From Mya arenaria (lineage: Eukaryota; Mollusca; Bivalvia; Myida; Myidae): a stretch of 64,000 nucleotides of DNA. This document shows, piece after piece, positions 23,501 through 36,210 of the stretch (position 1 is its first letter; each line of letters opens with the position of its first letter). Under the pieces are notes generated by a model that saw only the letters and a program-made list of their open reading frames with translations, was not told the origin of the DNA and made no database searches. Location of the stretch: contig NC_069134.1 in NCBI RefSeq assembly GCF_026914265.1, forward strand, positions 67,015,594 through 67,079,593, in the 5' to 3' direction. Both the position numbers and the translations under genes were made by a program.

Positions 23501-26500
23501 CTTGTTAGTGTAGCCCTTGAAAAAAAACACTGTAACTTGTACGTGTACTTGTTAGTGTAGCCCTTGAAAAAAACACTGTAACTTGTACGTGTACTTGTTA
23601 GTGTAGCCCTTGAAAAAAACACTGTAACTTGTACGTGTACTTGTTAGTGTAGCCCTTGAAAAAAAACACTGTAACTTGTACGTGTACTTGTTTGTGTAGC
23701 CATTGAAAAACACTATAACTTGTACGTGTACTTGTTAGTGTAGCCATTGAATAAAACACTGTAACTTGTACGTGTACTTGTTTGTGTAGCCATTAAAAAA
23801 CACTGTAACTGGTACGTGTACTTGTTCGTGCAGCCCTTGAAACACACTGTAACTTGTACGTGTACTTGTTAGTGTAGCCCTTGAAAAACACTGTAACTTG
23901 TACGTGCACTTGTAAGTGTAGCCCTTGAAAAACACTGTAACTTGTTCGTGCACTTGTAAGTGTAGCCCTTGAAAAACACTGTAACTTGTACGTGCACTTG
24001 TAAGTGTAGCCCTTGAAAAACACTGTAACTTGTACGTGCACTTGTAAGTGTAGCCCTTGAAAAACACTGTAACTTGTACGTGTACTTGTAAGTGTAGCCC
24101 TTGAAAAACACTGTAACTTGTACGAGTACTTGTAAGTGTAGCCCTTGAAAAACACTGTAACTTGTACGTGCACTTGTAAGTGTAGCCCTTGAAAAAAACT
24201 GCAACTTGTACGTGCCCTTGTAAGTGTAGCCCTTGAAAAACACTGTAACTTGTACGTGTACTTGTAAGTGTAGCCCTTGAAAAACACTGTAACTTGTACG
24301 TGTATTTGTAAGTGTAGCCCTTGAAAAACACTGTACCTTGTACGTGTACTTGTAAGTGTAGCCCTTGAAAAACATTCTAACTTGTACGTGTACTTGTAAG
24401 TGTAGCCCTTGAAAAACACTGTAACTTGCACGTGCACTTGTAAGTGTAGTCCTTGAAAAACACTGTAACTTGAACGTGTACTTGTAAGTGTAGTCCTTGA
24501 AAAACACTGTAACTTGTACGTGTACTTGTAAGTGTAGCCCTTGAAAAACACTGTAACTTGTACGTGCACTTGTAAGTGTAGCCCTTGAAAAACACTGTAA
24601 CTTGTACGTGCACTTGTAAGTGTAGCCCTTGAAAAACACTGTAACTTGTACGTGTACTTGTAAGTGTAGCCCTTGAAAAACACTGTAACTTGTACGTGTA
24701 CTTGTAAGTGTAGCCCTTGAAAAACACTGTAACGTGTTCGTGTACTTGTAAGTGTAGCCCTTGAAAAACACTGTAACTTGTACGTGTACTTGTAAGTGTA
24801 GCCCTTGAAAAAAAACACTGTACCTTGTACGTGTACTTGTAAGTGTAGCCCTTGAAAAACACTGTAACTTGTACGTGTACTTGTAGGTGTAGCCCTTGAA
24901 AAACACTGTAACTTGTACGTGTACTTGTAAGTGTAGCCCTTGCGAATAAAAGGTACAATTTCCTTCATAATATGTTTGCGAAGTTCTTCTTGTGGTACCT
25001 GTATATGTTAACTGACAATTATCTGAACAGTGTATGTATTATAGACGATGCAGACTGTCTGTTCTGTTTTGTTCACTCGCATTCAATGATTTCCTCGTGG
25101 TCATGGCATTACAATAAACACGACCCAATATGTCATTCAACCATTCAACCGACCAATAAAGGGATGTTTCTCTAACTTAAGTACAATCCAATAACTTTCC
25201 TTGACCACCTCTGACATATAACCTACGGCAAGTGACCAGGTGGGAAGCGCCTTCCATTCGCGTCTTGTTTATTTATAGGACGTTGACACATCCCTCGATA
25301 ATTGCCCACTCCTGCCACTGTGTTCAACGAAATTTAATGAATATATTGTGAATCCAATTCCAGATGCATTTGTTTGCCAAATGACTATTAACAGTGTGTG
25401 TATACCACGTGATAAATTACGTAATATATGCTACGTTTTGCTTAAAATAAAGATAACTTTTCTTTAACTACTCTATTTTAAATGAAACAAAGTGGAAATA
25501 AAATGGTGAAGAAATAGTGAAGTTATATTTAAAGCTTAAAGTCTTCATTCGAAGCAAAATACTACCTTCCGATGTAGCATTTATGACGCAATTAATCACG
25601 TGGTATACACACACTGAGTAAGTCCCTTCATTGGTTTGATAGTTCAGTATGTTTGTATTAGGGTGGCTCTGTGTCATTTCAGTTAGCACATGCCTTGATG
25701 ACGCTGTACTAGGCCATCGTACAACCCCATACGTACACGTACACTTAGCATTTCTCTGTTTACACTTTTTCCAACCGGTGTAACGTTGTAAAATGACCCC
25801 CATAAAATAATATTTTATATAGAATAATGACCCCTTTCTATAAAATACTGACACCCCTTATAAAATAATGACCCAACGATTTTATCTATAAAATATTGAC
25901 CCCCACATAACCTATCACTAACATACTCTATATCAATTCTAGTCGCTGTCGTGTTTCTATTGCTTATATTTGTTGTTGCTGTTGTTACTGCTGCTGCTGC
26001 TGCTGCTGCTGTGTCTACAGCTGACACAACAGCAGTATAACTTAGAGGCCCCTCTAAGATAGAAAATTACCGTCAGTTTTTCACAAACAGCAATTACATT
26101 AAGATTTTGTAACGTTGGAACTTGTGTTACGTCAAATGACGTTATGGCTACTTCAATGATGCACGCGATGCAAATATTTACTTCTAAATTGAATCATTTT
26201 TCGTCGACCAAATCGTATTGTGCATTTTTTAAAAACATTTAACGGCCATAATATTGACATTTTCTGAAATTTCCGATTGACAACACTGACTTAAATCATT
26301 CTGTTTCCCTTGTCAAGAGCATCCGAATGTTGTTTTTGAAATTAATGCAGCGAAAGAAATAAGCCATTTTTCCTTTTTCATTCATTGTACGAACAATTGA
26401 TAAACAAAAACGGAATATAAAAGATCTGAATCGTACAAAATAGCATAACAACGCATCTTAAACAAGAGCTGTCACAGTATGTGACGAATGCCCCCGAATG

Positions 26501-29500
26501 TGACATTGACCTACGAACAAGGTCAGTACATGAAAAGTTGATCTTGCCTTTACGTGTCAAATACATATGGCAAGTTATTTTAAATTGCCTCTGAACATAA
26601 AAAATACCACCCATACTTGACAACCTACACTGTTATGTCCTTATATTCAGAATTCCCTTGTGAATAAACACTTAGTGTATCTTTCACCTAAGAGGTAGGG
26701 ACATGGGTCTTGCACTCGACACGTTGTCTTCGTATGTGGAACACATGTAGCAAGTGATTTTAAAATCTGTCCATACAAGGGAAAGTAACAGCCCTGACAC
26801 GACAACCTATACTCTATGTCCTTATATGCAGCACTCCATTGTGAATAAACACTATGTGTGACCTTGACCTTTGAGGTAGGGACACGGGTCTTGCACGCGA
26901 CACGTCGTCTTGGTATGTGGAACACATGTGTCAAGTTTTTTTTTTTAAATCTGTCCATACAAGGGAAAGTTACAGCCCGGACACGACAACCTATACTCTA
27001 TGTCCTTATATGCAGCACTCCATTGTGAATAAACACTATGTGTGACCTTGACCTTTGAGGCAGGGACACGGGGCTTGCACACGACACGTCGTCTTGGTAT
27101 GTGGAACACATGTGGCAAGTTATTTTAAAATCTGTCCATATAAGAGAAAGTTACAGCCCGGACACGACAACCTATACTCTATGTCCTTATATGCCGCACT
27201 CCATTGTTAATAAACACTAAGTGTGACCTTGACCTTTGAGGTAGGGACACGGGTCTTGCAGGCGACACGTCGTCTTGGTATGTGGAACACATGTGACAAG
27301 TTATTTTAAAATCTGTCCATACAAGGGAAAGTTACCGCCCGGACACGACAACCTATACTCTATGTCCTTATATGCAGCACTTCATTGTGAATAAACTCTA
27401 AGTGTGACCTTGACCATTGAGGTAGGGACACGGGTTTTGCACGCGACACGTCGTCTTGGTATGTGGAACACATGTGGCAAGTTATTTTAAAATCTGTCCA
27501 TACAAGGGAAAGTTACAGCCCGGACACGACAACCTATACTCTATGTCCTTATATGCAGCACTCCATTGTAAATAAACACTAAGTGTGACCTTGACCTTTG
27601 AGGTAGGGACACGGGTCTTGCACGCGACACGTCGTCTTGGTATGTGGAACACATGTGGCAAGTTATTTTAAAATATGTCCATACAAGAGAAAGTTACAGC
27701 CCGGACACGACAACCTATACTCTATGTCCTTATATGCAGCACTCCATTGTGAATAAACACTTAGGGTGACCTTGACCTTTGAGGTAGGGACACGGGTCTT
27801 GCACGCGACACGTCGTCTTGGTATGTGGAACACATGTGGCAAGTTATTTTAAAATATGTCCATACAAGGGAAAGTTACAGCCCGGACACGACAACCTGTA
27901 CTCTATGTCCTTATATGCAGCACTCCATTGTGAATAAACACTAAGTGTGACCTTGACCTTTGAGGTAGGGACACGGGTCTTGCACGCAACACGTCGTCTT
28001 GGTATGTGGTACACATGTGGCAAGTTATTTTAAAATCTGTCCATACAAGAGAAAGTTACAGCCCGGACACGACAACCTATACTCTATGTCCTTATATGCA
28101 GCACTCCATTGTGAATAAACACTAAGTGTGCCCTTGACCTTTGAAGTAGGGACACAAGTCTTGCACGCCACACGTCGTCTTGGTATGTCGAACACATGTG
28201 GCACGTTATTTTAAAATCTGTCCATACAAGGGAAAGTTACAGAGCCGGACGGACGGACGGACGGACGGACGGTGCGATTTTAATATGCCCACCTTCGGGG
28301 GCATAAAAACAGCTATACCGCAAATGACAAGAAGATGTTGTTCGAATTTATGAGCCATAACTCCCGAATAGGTGGAGCAAATCCATTTTATCTTTCTGCA
28401 CAACTAGGCATCGGTAGTAGTAATCCCTGATAGTTTTAATCAATTCCGTCCAATAATGAATGAAGAGTTGCGGTCACAAAAATAATGTTGCACGTACGCA
28501 CGCACGGACGGGTGCCATTACCATATTCTCCTCCGATGCCTTTCGGTGGGGTTAATTATGTTGTAAGTGTACCTTAGATGGATTAGGGTTAGGGTTTAGG
28601 TTAGGGGGTCGTTATTCTATAGGGAGTCACAATTATATGTGAGGGTCATTTACAACGTGTGGGGGAGTCATAATATTATGACCCGGGAGTCACTATTCTA
28701 TATAAAATAATGACCGGAGATCGGAAATCGATTTCTCAATATGTCGTTGCCTGTTAACTATCTATATATTTCTTATATTTTGTAATGAAAAAAAATATCT
28801 ATGAAAAATGCATGGTGTATAACTATGGTCCTGTCCATGCATTCTAAGACATGTGCCACACATATGCCACATAAGCAAGCACATTCGTTGTTAAATATTG
28901 AGTACATCTCATGACATTCTGTTTTAACCATTAATACATAATTATTTTATGTTCTAGTTTTTGAAACCACAAATAGCTTTCATGACAAAGCTACTTATTC
29001 AGGCATGGAAGTTATGGCCTATGAAATGCGTATCTTGTAGCACTTTGTAAGCAATAACTGGCGATATCAATCGGGACAAGTTTCAAGCTAGGATGGGTTG
29101 ATTGTGCAAGGCCAATTAAATGTGTGTTTCTTTACGATAACATCAGTGCAAGGTAAGGTATATTTATGCAGATACAGTTGGTTTGCAAAGCTATGTGCAA
29201 TAACAATACCTGGTTTCACAATGCGGCACATTTCTTGAAGCCCGCTACACGGAATGTGGCCTTCACCCATCCCCCCAGAAACAACTGCACAGTCATACAC
29301 ACCTAAAATAGACAGAGATTCGTAAAAAACTAAAAACGCTCATTAAATATATAGCCAGCGCGTAGAGTGGTTCCGTAATGGGCGAGTGAATAAACGCACG
29401 TGCTTAACATATCGCCGTTGAAAGCAAATCACCGCCATCTTGATTTTATATTTTTTTCTTTGACAACGGAATAGTCTTGATCTATTAGGGAGCAGGCTGT

Positions 29501-32500
29501 GTGGAAATTGCTGTTCACGTCAGCATAGAACAACTAACGACGTCTTCTGGAGATTGCCGCATAGTGGCGGACAGCGACCAATCATTAATCATGTGATAGT
29601 TAATGTTTTGCCTTAAACAGACAATCTAAAACACATATAGTGTATGCCTTATGTACATGCGTAAATGGAAACGTCTAGATATTTATACAGATTAATTTAA
29701 ACAAAAACATTCGGCCACTTGTGTACACATGATGATACAGAAACATTCGGCCACTTGTTTTAATTGTAGCAAGATATATGTTTAAACTTCAAACAATGGT
29801 TACATTGGGCTTATTTGAAGTTGCACCTTAACATTGTATTTGACAGTGGTCAAGTATTTATCATACTGTCTTGATATTCCACTAGTCTGGTGTACGCTCG
29901 TTGATAAGATTACAGCCTTTGTCACAAGGTCTTATGTCTCCACTTGAAACAGAAACACCCAGTCATGTATATACACGCATGAAATAGAAACGCCCAGTCA
30001 TGTATGTACACGCATGGAATAGAAACACCCAGTCATGTATGAACACGTATGAAATAGAAACGCCTGTCACGTATATACACGCATGAAATAGAAACGCCCA
30101 GTCACGTTTGTACACGCATGGAATTGAAACACCCAGTCATGTATGTACACGCATGGGATAGAAAGACCCAGTCATGTATGTACACGCATGGAATAGAAAC
30201 ACCCAGTCACGTATGTACTCGCATGAAATAGAAACGCCCTGTCAAGTTTGTACACGCATGGAATAGAAACACCCAGTCATGTTTGTACACGCATGAAATA
30301 GAAACACCCAGTCACGTATGTACACGCATGAAATAGAAACACCCAGTCATGTATGTACACGCATGAAATAGAAACGCCCAGTCATGTCTGAACACGCATG
30401 AAATAGAAACGCCCAGTCATGTATGTACACGCATGAAATAGAAACGCCCAGTCATGTATGTACACGCATGAAATAGAAACGCATGTCATGTATATACACG
30501 CATGAAATAGAAACGCCCAGTCATGTATGTACACACATGGAATAGAAACGCCCAGTCATGTATGTACCCGCATGAAATAGAAACGCCCAGTCATGTATGT
30601 ACACGCATGAAATAGAAACGCAAGTCACGTATATACACGCATGAAATAGAAACGCCCAGTCATGTATGTACCCGCATGAAATAGAAACACCCAGTCATGT
30701 ATGTACACGCATGGAATAAAAACGCCCAGTCATGTTTGAACACGCATGAAATAGAAACGCCCAGTCATGTATGTACACGCATGAAATAGAAACGCCCAGT
30801 CATGTATGAACACGCCCAGTCATGTATGTACACGCATGAAATAGAAACGCCCAGTCATGTATGTACACGCATGGAATAGAAACGCCCAGTCATGTATGTA
30901 CACGCATGAAATAGAAACGCCCAGTCATTTATGTACACGCATGGAATAGAAACACCAAGTCATGTATGAAAACGCATGAAATAGAAACGCCTGTCACGTA
31001 TGTCTACACTTGAAATGGAAACACCCAGTCATGTATGAACACACATGAAATAGAAACGCCAAGTCACGTTTGTACACGCATGGAATAGAAACGCCCAGTC
31101 ATGTATGTACACGCATGAAATAGAAACGCCCAGTCACGTATGTACACGCATGAAATAGAAACGCCCAGTCACGTATGTACACGCATGGAATAGAAACGCC
31201 CAGTCACGTATGTACACGCATGAAATAGAAACGCCCAGTCATGTATGTACACGCATGAAACAGAAACACCCAGTCGCGTATGAACACGCATGAAATAGAA
31301 ACGCTTGTCACGTATGTACACGCATGAAATAGAAACGCCCAGTCACGTATGTACACGCATGGAATAGAAACGCCTGTCACTTATATACACGCATGGAATA
31401 GAAACGCCTGTCACGTATATACACGCATGAAATAGAAACGCCTGTCACGTATATACACGCATGAAATAGAAACGCCTGTCACCTATGTACACGCATGAAA
31501 TAGAAACACCCAGTCGCGTATGAACACGCATGAAATAGAAACGCCTGCCACGTATGAAATAGAAACACCCAGTCACGTATGAACACGAATGAAATAGAAA
31601 CGCCCTGTCAAGTATGTACACGCATGGAATAGAAACGCACAGTCACGTATGTACACGCATGGAATAGAAACACCCAGTCATATATGAACACGCATGACAT
31701 AGAAACGCCTGTCACGTATGTACATGCATGGAATAGAAACGCCCAGTCACGTATGTACACGCTTTAAATAGAAACGTTCAGTCACGTATGTACACGCAGG
31801 AAATAGAAACACCCAGTCACGTATCTGCTTTCCTCAACTACAGGATAATGCAAGTTTAATGTTGTTTTCAAAGGTGTGTTACCATGGCAATCATAGTTGT
31901 GTACATTAGGAAGACTAAATAAATTAAAATGACCAGCCAAAGACAGAAGTATTGGCGAAGCGGTTCAGGAGGAAAATCGTTGGGGAAATTGTTGACTGCG
32001 TGCTAAATGGATGACGGAAATTATCTGTCAAAATAGCTGACCTTTTAATAGAATTTCGGGTTTTTTCGCTTATTGAGATGAATTTATATCGAACCCTTCT
32101 ACTGATCAAAACATAAATAAAGCACAAGTTATTTCGTACTAGAACGTACAGCTATGCTTCTGACACAATGAAATAATTGTATAGCGTACGTGATTGAACG
32201 TTGTCATTAATAGACATTCTGTATGGCAACTCTGTACTTTGGCATTTAATATTTATACCAGTCACGTATAAGATGTCGCAACGCACTCGGTTGACCTTGA
32301 CACTAAACTTAGCAGTTGAATGAACTAGTACAGTGGACCAGTATGTGTATGTATGTATCATAAAACAACGGCGGCAACGTGATCTCACTTCTTTGTCATT
32401 TGACTGAGTAACACGTACTCTTGTATACAAGAAGCAGAAATTCTAATTCATCGATTAAAATTAAATACCAACCATCAATAAATTGTGCAATCTAGACTTG

Positions 32501-33790
32501 CTATTGGCACTCAACTAGAGAACTACCAATCTTGTGACGATCATCTGTTCTCAATTAGGAATGTGACGGAGCCTAGTTTGTATACGTACCGTCTTCGATG
32601 GGGAGGATATTGTCGGAACAAAATTCCTGGTACAGCTTTTTATATATGCCCCTTTGTTGGCATTGTTTCAACATTCCCGTCGACGGATCGAGGCCATCTA
32701 TCTGCTCAAACCCGTAGTGGGCAAGCTGAAAAAGTAGTTGATGTTGTGGTTTTAAAAGTGTGATATTGTTTATATATATATATCATTAATGCTGTGACAT
32801 CCGTATACATACCAAAAGGCACAAATGTATTCGGTTCATATGTGTGTTTTTATTTCATAGCCGGTATGCATAGTTTGGTCAACGACTATATAACCCAACG
32901 TATATCTCCGTTGATACTGACTACCTCGTACCCATGAATAATTAATGAGGTGAACATCGGACGTTTCATTTGACGCACGAGACACACCTCCGGTAACAGA
33001 GGGTAGGGCTGTCCTTGTCGCTAGCCTACTTTCCTCACAGTATGTTCTGTAGATAAATCGGGGAAAATAAAGCGTGGGTTCCGTGGGTGACAACTATAAT
33101 TCTGGTAGACATATAAGATCATATATATGAAAAAAATATACTGATATTACCTCTACCCCGACTCTGCCCGTCCCACAGGCGATGTCGATGATGCGAATCT
33201 TGTCTCGACCGTCCAGAAAGCTGTTTGCCATCTCGTCGGCAATGATGACTGGTCCGTTGTAAACACCAGGTTCTAAGTCCTACAAACATGTCAAAATATT
33301 TTTTGTAACTATGCTTATAATTACAAACAAAACAAGAATAGTAAGTTAAATGTATTTTACCTTACTCTGTACAATACGGAGATAATATTTTTTGGCTTTG
33401 TTCTAGCTAGAGACATGAAACGTAAGACTTTGTAATAACCTTCTGTGGTGCGAGGCATTTCCTATGTTTAAGCCTAATGTACGACTTCAGTTCAAGGTCA
33501 ATGTCAATGACTTTTCTTATATCAGGTCAGATGGAGGATCATGAAACATTCGTATATGAACAAGAGCAAAACCTCTGTCGGTATACATTAATGTATTAAC
33601 ATGCTTTATGAGCCATACCTCACAAAACATACAAACCTGATCATATTTCTGTGTGTCCGCCCACTTGCTGTAGTAGTCAGTGACCTCATCCGGAGTCATC
33701 CCCTTCCAGTGGGCGTGAAAGTTAGCCAAGTACCCCGCCATGTGTTCCCGCGTCTTCTTCTCCACTCCCTCGTACAGTTCTTCACCAGAC
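20528..33790 (-). CDS. METTL27 (WBSCR27)-like methyltransferase, five exons
   Basis: This is a predicted class I S-adenosylmethionine-dependent methyltransferase; the substrate of METTL27 is not established. Exons are 33637-33790, 33151-33279, 32590-32725, 29210-29302 and 20528-20793. All have AG/GT borders and agreeing phase (0, 0, 1, 1), giving 258 codons without a break, against about 245 residues for human METTL27. Residues 36-51 carry the family's YYSKWADTQKYDQ opening. Residues 81-91 are the SAM-binding motif I, IIDIACGTGRV. Next come GLDPSTGML (motif II region), YDCAVVSGGMGEGHIPC at 142-158 and the KPGGMVLIV strand. The C-terminus (SSEKDSSIIGALSNKE) is unconserved. The start codon is not certain: the first listed exon begins at an acceptor, so a short upstream exon is likely. 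Introns 3 and 4 (3.3 and 8.4 kb) hold minisatellites and LINE debris. Confidence 0.9.
21400..22260 (+). repeat. Diverged tandem dispersed repeat in intron 4
   Basis: Degenerate units of roughly 150 bp recur, recognisable by GACCTAGTGACCT, TGATTAAGTTTCAT and AACATTCTGACCAAGTTTAA. The block is non-coding and old judging by unit divergence. It is followed directly by the LINE fragment at 22400. Confidence 0.55.
22400..23117 (+). mobile_element. LINE 3' end (CR1/Jockey-like RT C-terminus and 3' UTR)
   Basis: Frame 22387-22785 reads LFDLHWLPIKARINFKILTV, APAYLTELL, FCTIGPKLWNSLP and FKKNLKTHYF. This is the hallmark C-terminal region of CR1/Rex-type LINE ORF2, and it is intact up to its stop at 22783. 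A 3' UTR of about 330 bp follows, ending in a short TTTAACG-type microsatellite tail (23090-23117), the usual end of these elements. It is strongly 5'-truncated and lies in intron 4 of the METTL27-like gene, opposite to the gene's strand. Confidence 0.8.
23175..24955. repeat. 44-bp minisatellite, about 39 copies
   Basis: The unit is TGTAGCCCTTGAAAAACACT followed by GTAACTTGTACGTGTACTTG and TAAG. The right half is very homogeneous, while the left edge (23175-23400) is degenerate, as expected for an array growing at one end. No stop codon occurs on the minus strand across about 1.1 kb, so open frames of up to 391 codons appear with a 44-residue period (KGYTYKYTYKLQC). Located in an intron, it is taken as non-coding. 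Confidence 0.95.
25770..25910. repeat. TAAAATAATGACCCC-rich repeat, left member of an inverted pair
   Basis: Several degenerate TATAAAATAATGACCCC units occur here, and similar sequence in reverse orientation lies at 28590-28725. The pair flanks the 26.4-28.3 kb repeat block, so the two may be arms of one older element about 2.9 kb long. Confidence 0.5.
25987..26013 (+). repeat. CTG trinucleotide microsatellite
   Basis: About eight to nine uninterrupted GCT/CTG triplets lie in intron 4 of the METTL27-like gene. Confidence 0.9.
26463..28312 (+). repeat. Dispersed repeat family A with about nine 181-bp tandem units
   Basis: The element opens with ACAAGAGCTGTCACAGTATG and GAATGCCCCCGAA and closes with a GGAC microsatellite and CACCTTCGGGGGCATAAA, so its ends are short inverted repeats. 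Between them units of 181-183 bp (CCTATACTCTATGTCCTTAT, GACACGTCGTCTTGGTATGT) repeat about nine times with few differences. A truncated relative is at 47845-48190. It has no coding capacity. Confidence 0.85.
28590..28725. repeat. GGGGTCATTATTCTATA-rich repeat, right member of an inverted pair
   Basis: This is complementary in type to 25770-25910, including a shared CGTTGTAAATGACCC-like block. The unassigned stretch from here to 29209 shows only AT-rich intron sequence. Confidence 0.45.
29945..31830. repeat. 35-bp minisatellite, about 53 copies
   Basis: The unit is GTCATGTATGTACACGCATG followed by AAATAGAAACGCCCA, with C/T, A/G and length variants (some units lack CCA). It lies in intron 3 of the METTL27-like gene, between exons that are 3.3 kb apart. 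No continuous reading frame and no spacer-like unique sequence occur. Confidence 0.95.
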
Positions 33791-33799
33791 CTAAAGCTA

Positions 33800-34900
33800 C
33801 AAGGTAAAATGTTTTATTCCTATTCCATACTATATCCTACTGTTAGTGTGTGTGTGTGTGTGGGGGGGGGGGGTATGGTACAGCGCGTCGGGAACACCTC
33901 GTCCTGGTTCCATTGATTACAATTAACCGCGTATGTTTATAGGCGGTTTACCGTTACAATGTCAGAGTTCTTGTCAATGACTTCTTTCACTAATGCACCG
34001 GCATACATACGAGGCTGTTTGCGATGGTAAATAGCCGCGGTGTTCGGAATGAGTTTCGTCATCTACTTATGATTTCCTATCGTTTAAACCACCTTGAACA
34101 ACTGCACACGTTATAAGGCAAGAGTAGCATTTTAAAAATAATAGCGAAAGGCTGTCTGCTCAGCCGTGTATAAATGATTGCTTAAGTTCCTCATTATTTT
34201 TCGGGGGTTCAGTGTTAACAGATAACATCATTGTCATACGACAGCGTTGAGAATTGTGCATATAAATGTTTTAAGCTATTAAAAGCAAAATATTCCACGT
34301 TTTTTAAAGTGATTGATTTAGAAACAAAAAAATGCCATATCATCAATAAATAATCTTAGGGCGGCTCCAGGGATCACGTTTGGACGTGCAACCCTCCCCA
34401 GTTACATGAATTAATAGGCCCCAAATATGATATGGTGTATATAGGCCCCTTACATGTTTGCTAATTCAAGGTTAAACTGTTGCACCCTGGTGCTATATCA
34501 ATATCATATATGTGTGAAACTCACTCTAGTTACCAATCGCAATCTTGACATGTACTCTCAGATTGCATCCAAACATCTATACGTCTCTGATCTAACGGGT
34601 GTTCTTAGAATTCACAAACTGCATAAGATAACACATACAAAATCAGTGTGTTAAGGAAAAAAACTTACAAATCAGAAGATCAAACTATCACAGAATCCAA
34701 TCCAACAACTAAACCGCTACCATATAATAGTTCACAACAACACCAGGTGGTATCTTCTACATGTGTAAAATATCAGCACGCATGGAGGATCAGGCCGCCT
34801 GTATATGTCTGCTAACCCGCAAATGTTGACATCTAATGCATCCTCTGTTTTATGCTTCAATGCATGATATAAAATACGCAGTTTTACAAGTTAAACTGAC
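33800..34900. other. Region upstream of the METTL27-like gene
   Basis: This should contain the promoter and first exon of the minus-strand gene, but I could not single out a start exon. A donor-like ACTTAC (minus GTAAGT) is at 34667-34672. A GT microsatellite plus G-run lies at 33846-33873. Confidence 0.3.
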
Positions 34901-34905
34901 TTTAA

Positions 34906-36206
34906 AGCTGCATTATCACAGATTGAACGTTTTGACAACTTGTTTATGTTTTGTCTTGGGACGAGCCAATTTTTGCGAAAATCCATGGAAACCAGTTATA
35001 TAAGACTGCTGACAAAAAATAGATCGCAAATTTTTATATTTAAGTTTAACAAGAGCTGTCGTAAGACAGCGCGCTCGACTATGCCGCTTTGACTTAGAAG
35101 TTCCAAGGGAAATATTTGTATTTATGGCTAAAATGGAGTTATGTTCCTTGTTGTACGATGGTCGTCAACAATTCTGCGAAGTATTCAGTACATTGAATGA
35201 AGGGTATAGAAGATTTTTTTTATTAAAATCCCATCTTGCCCTAAAACTTTAACCTGCCCTAAAACTAAAACCTAAGTCAATCAGGGGCCAAAACTTGTCT
35301 TTAGGATAATATGGAGTTATGTAACCTCATTGTGTGATGGTCCTGAACAATTGTGTGAAGTATTAAGTCAATTGAATGAAGGGTATAGAAGTTATCAATA
35401 AATATCCCAACCTGCCCTTAACCTTTAACCTAAGTTCCATAGTCAAACAGGGGCCATAATTTGCATAAAATATAATATGGAGTTATCTAACCTCATTATG
35501 TGATGGCCCTAAACAACTGTGTAAAGTATTAAGTCAATTGAATGAAGGATATTGGACTTATAAGTGAAAATCCTAACTTGCCCTAAAACTTTAACCTGCC
35601 CTAAAACTTTAACCTAAGTCAATCAGGGGCCATAACTTGTATTAAGGATAATATGGAGTTATGTAACCTCATTGTGTAATGGTCCTGAACAACTGTGTGA
35701 AGTATTAAGTTAATTGAACGAATGGTATAGAAGTTATTAATAAATATCCCAACCTGCCCTAAAACTTTAACCCAAGTTCCATAGTCAATCAGGGGCCATA
35801 ATTTGTATAAAGGATAATATGGAGTTATGTAACCTCATTATGTGATGGCCCTGAATAATTGTGTGAAGTATTAAGTCAATTGAATGAAGGGTATTTGACT
35901 TATAAGTGAAAATCCAAACTTGCACTAAAACTTTAACCGGACGCCGACGCTGGGGCGAGTAGTATAGCCCTCCTAATTCTTCGAATAGTCGAGCTAAAAA
36001 TGGTGTTGTATGCCTTTTTCTTAAACCCTTAGTAACGGTTTAAGCCATAAAACATTAATTTTCGAACGGAAATATGAAAATCTACGATCTGATTTTTTGT
36101 CAGCAAACATAAATCATTGATTTGCAGATATTTACGCAAAAAGTTGATCTTTCCAAGACAAAATATAAAAAAGTTGTAAAAATGGTATATCTGTGATAGT
36201 GCAGCT
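34906..36206. repeat. TTAA-flanked MITE, copy 2, split by another repeat
   Basis: TTAA at 34902-34905 and 36207-36210 flank termini AGCTGCATTATCACAGAT and its complement. The body matches 54433-54770 (GTCTTGGGACGAGCCA, CTTAAACCCTTAGTAACG, TTTCCAAGACAAAAT), but a foreign block of about 950 bp (35047-35999) sits in the middle. Confidence 0.85.
35047..35999 (+). repeat. Dispersed repeat family B, inserted in the MITE
   Basis: It starts AACAAGAGCTGTCGTAAGAC with GCTCGACTAT and ends TTCTTCGAATAGTCGAGC, so short inverted ends are present. Inside, about five units of roughly 175 bp repeat (CAATCAGGGGCCATAA, GATAATATGGAGTTATGTAA). Relatives lie at 46730-46992 and 51990-53205. Confidence 0.8.
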
Positions 36207-36210
36207 TTAA

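Noticed and set aside
29945-31830. CRISPR-like regular array
   Set aside because: Units are directly joined with no unique spacers, and the window is clearly eukaryotic, with introns.
33846-33873. GT microsatellite with G-run as a regulatory site
   Set aside because: Simple-sequence DNA upstream of the methyltransferase gene with nothing to tie it to regulation.
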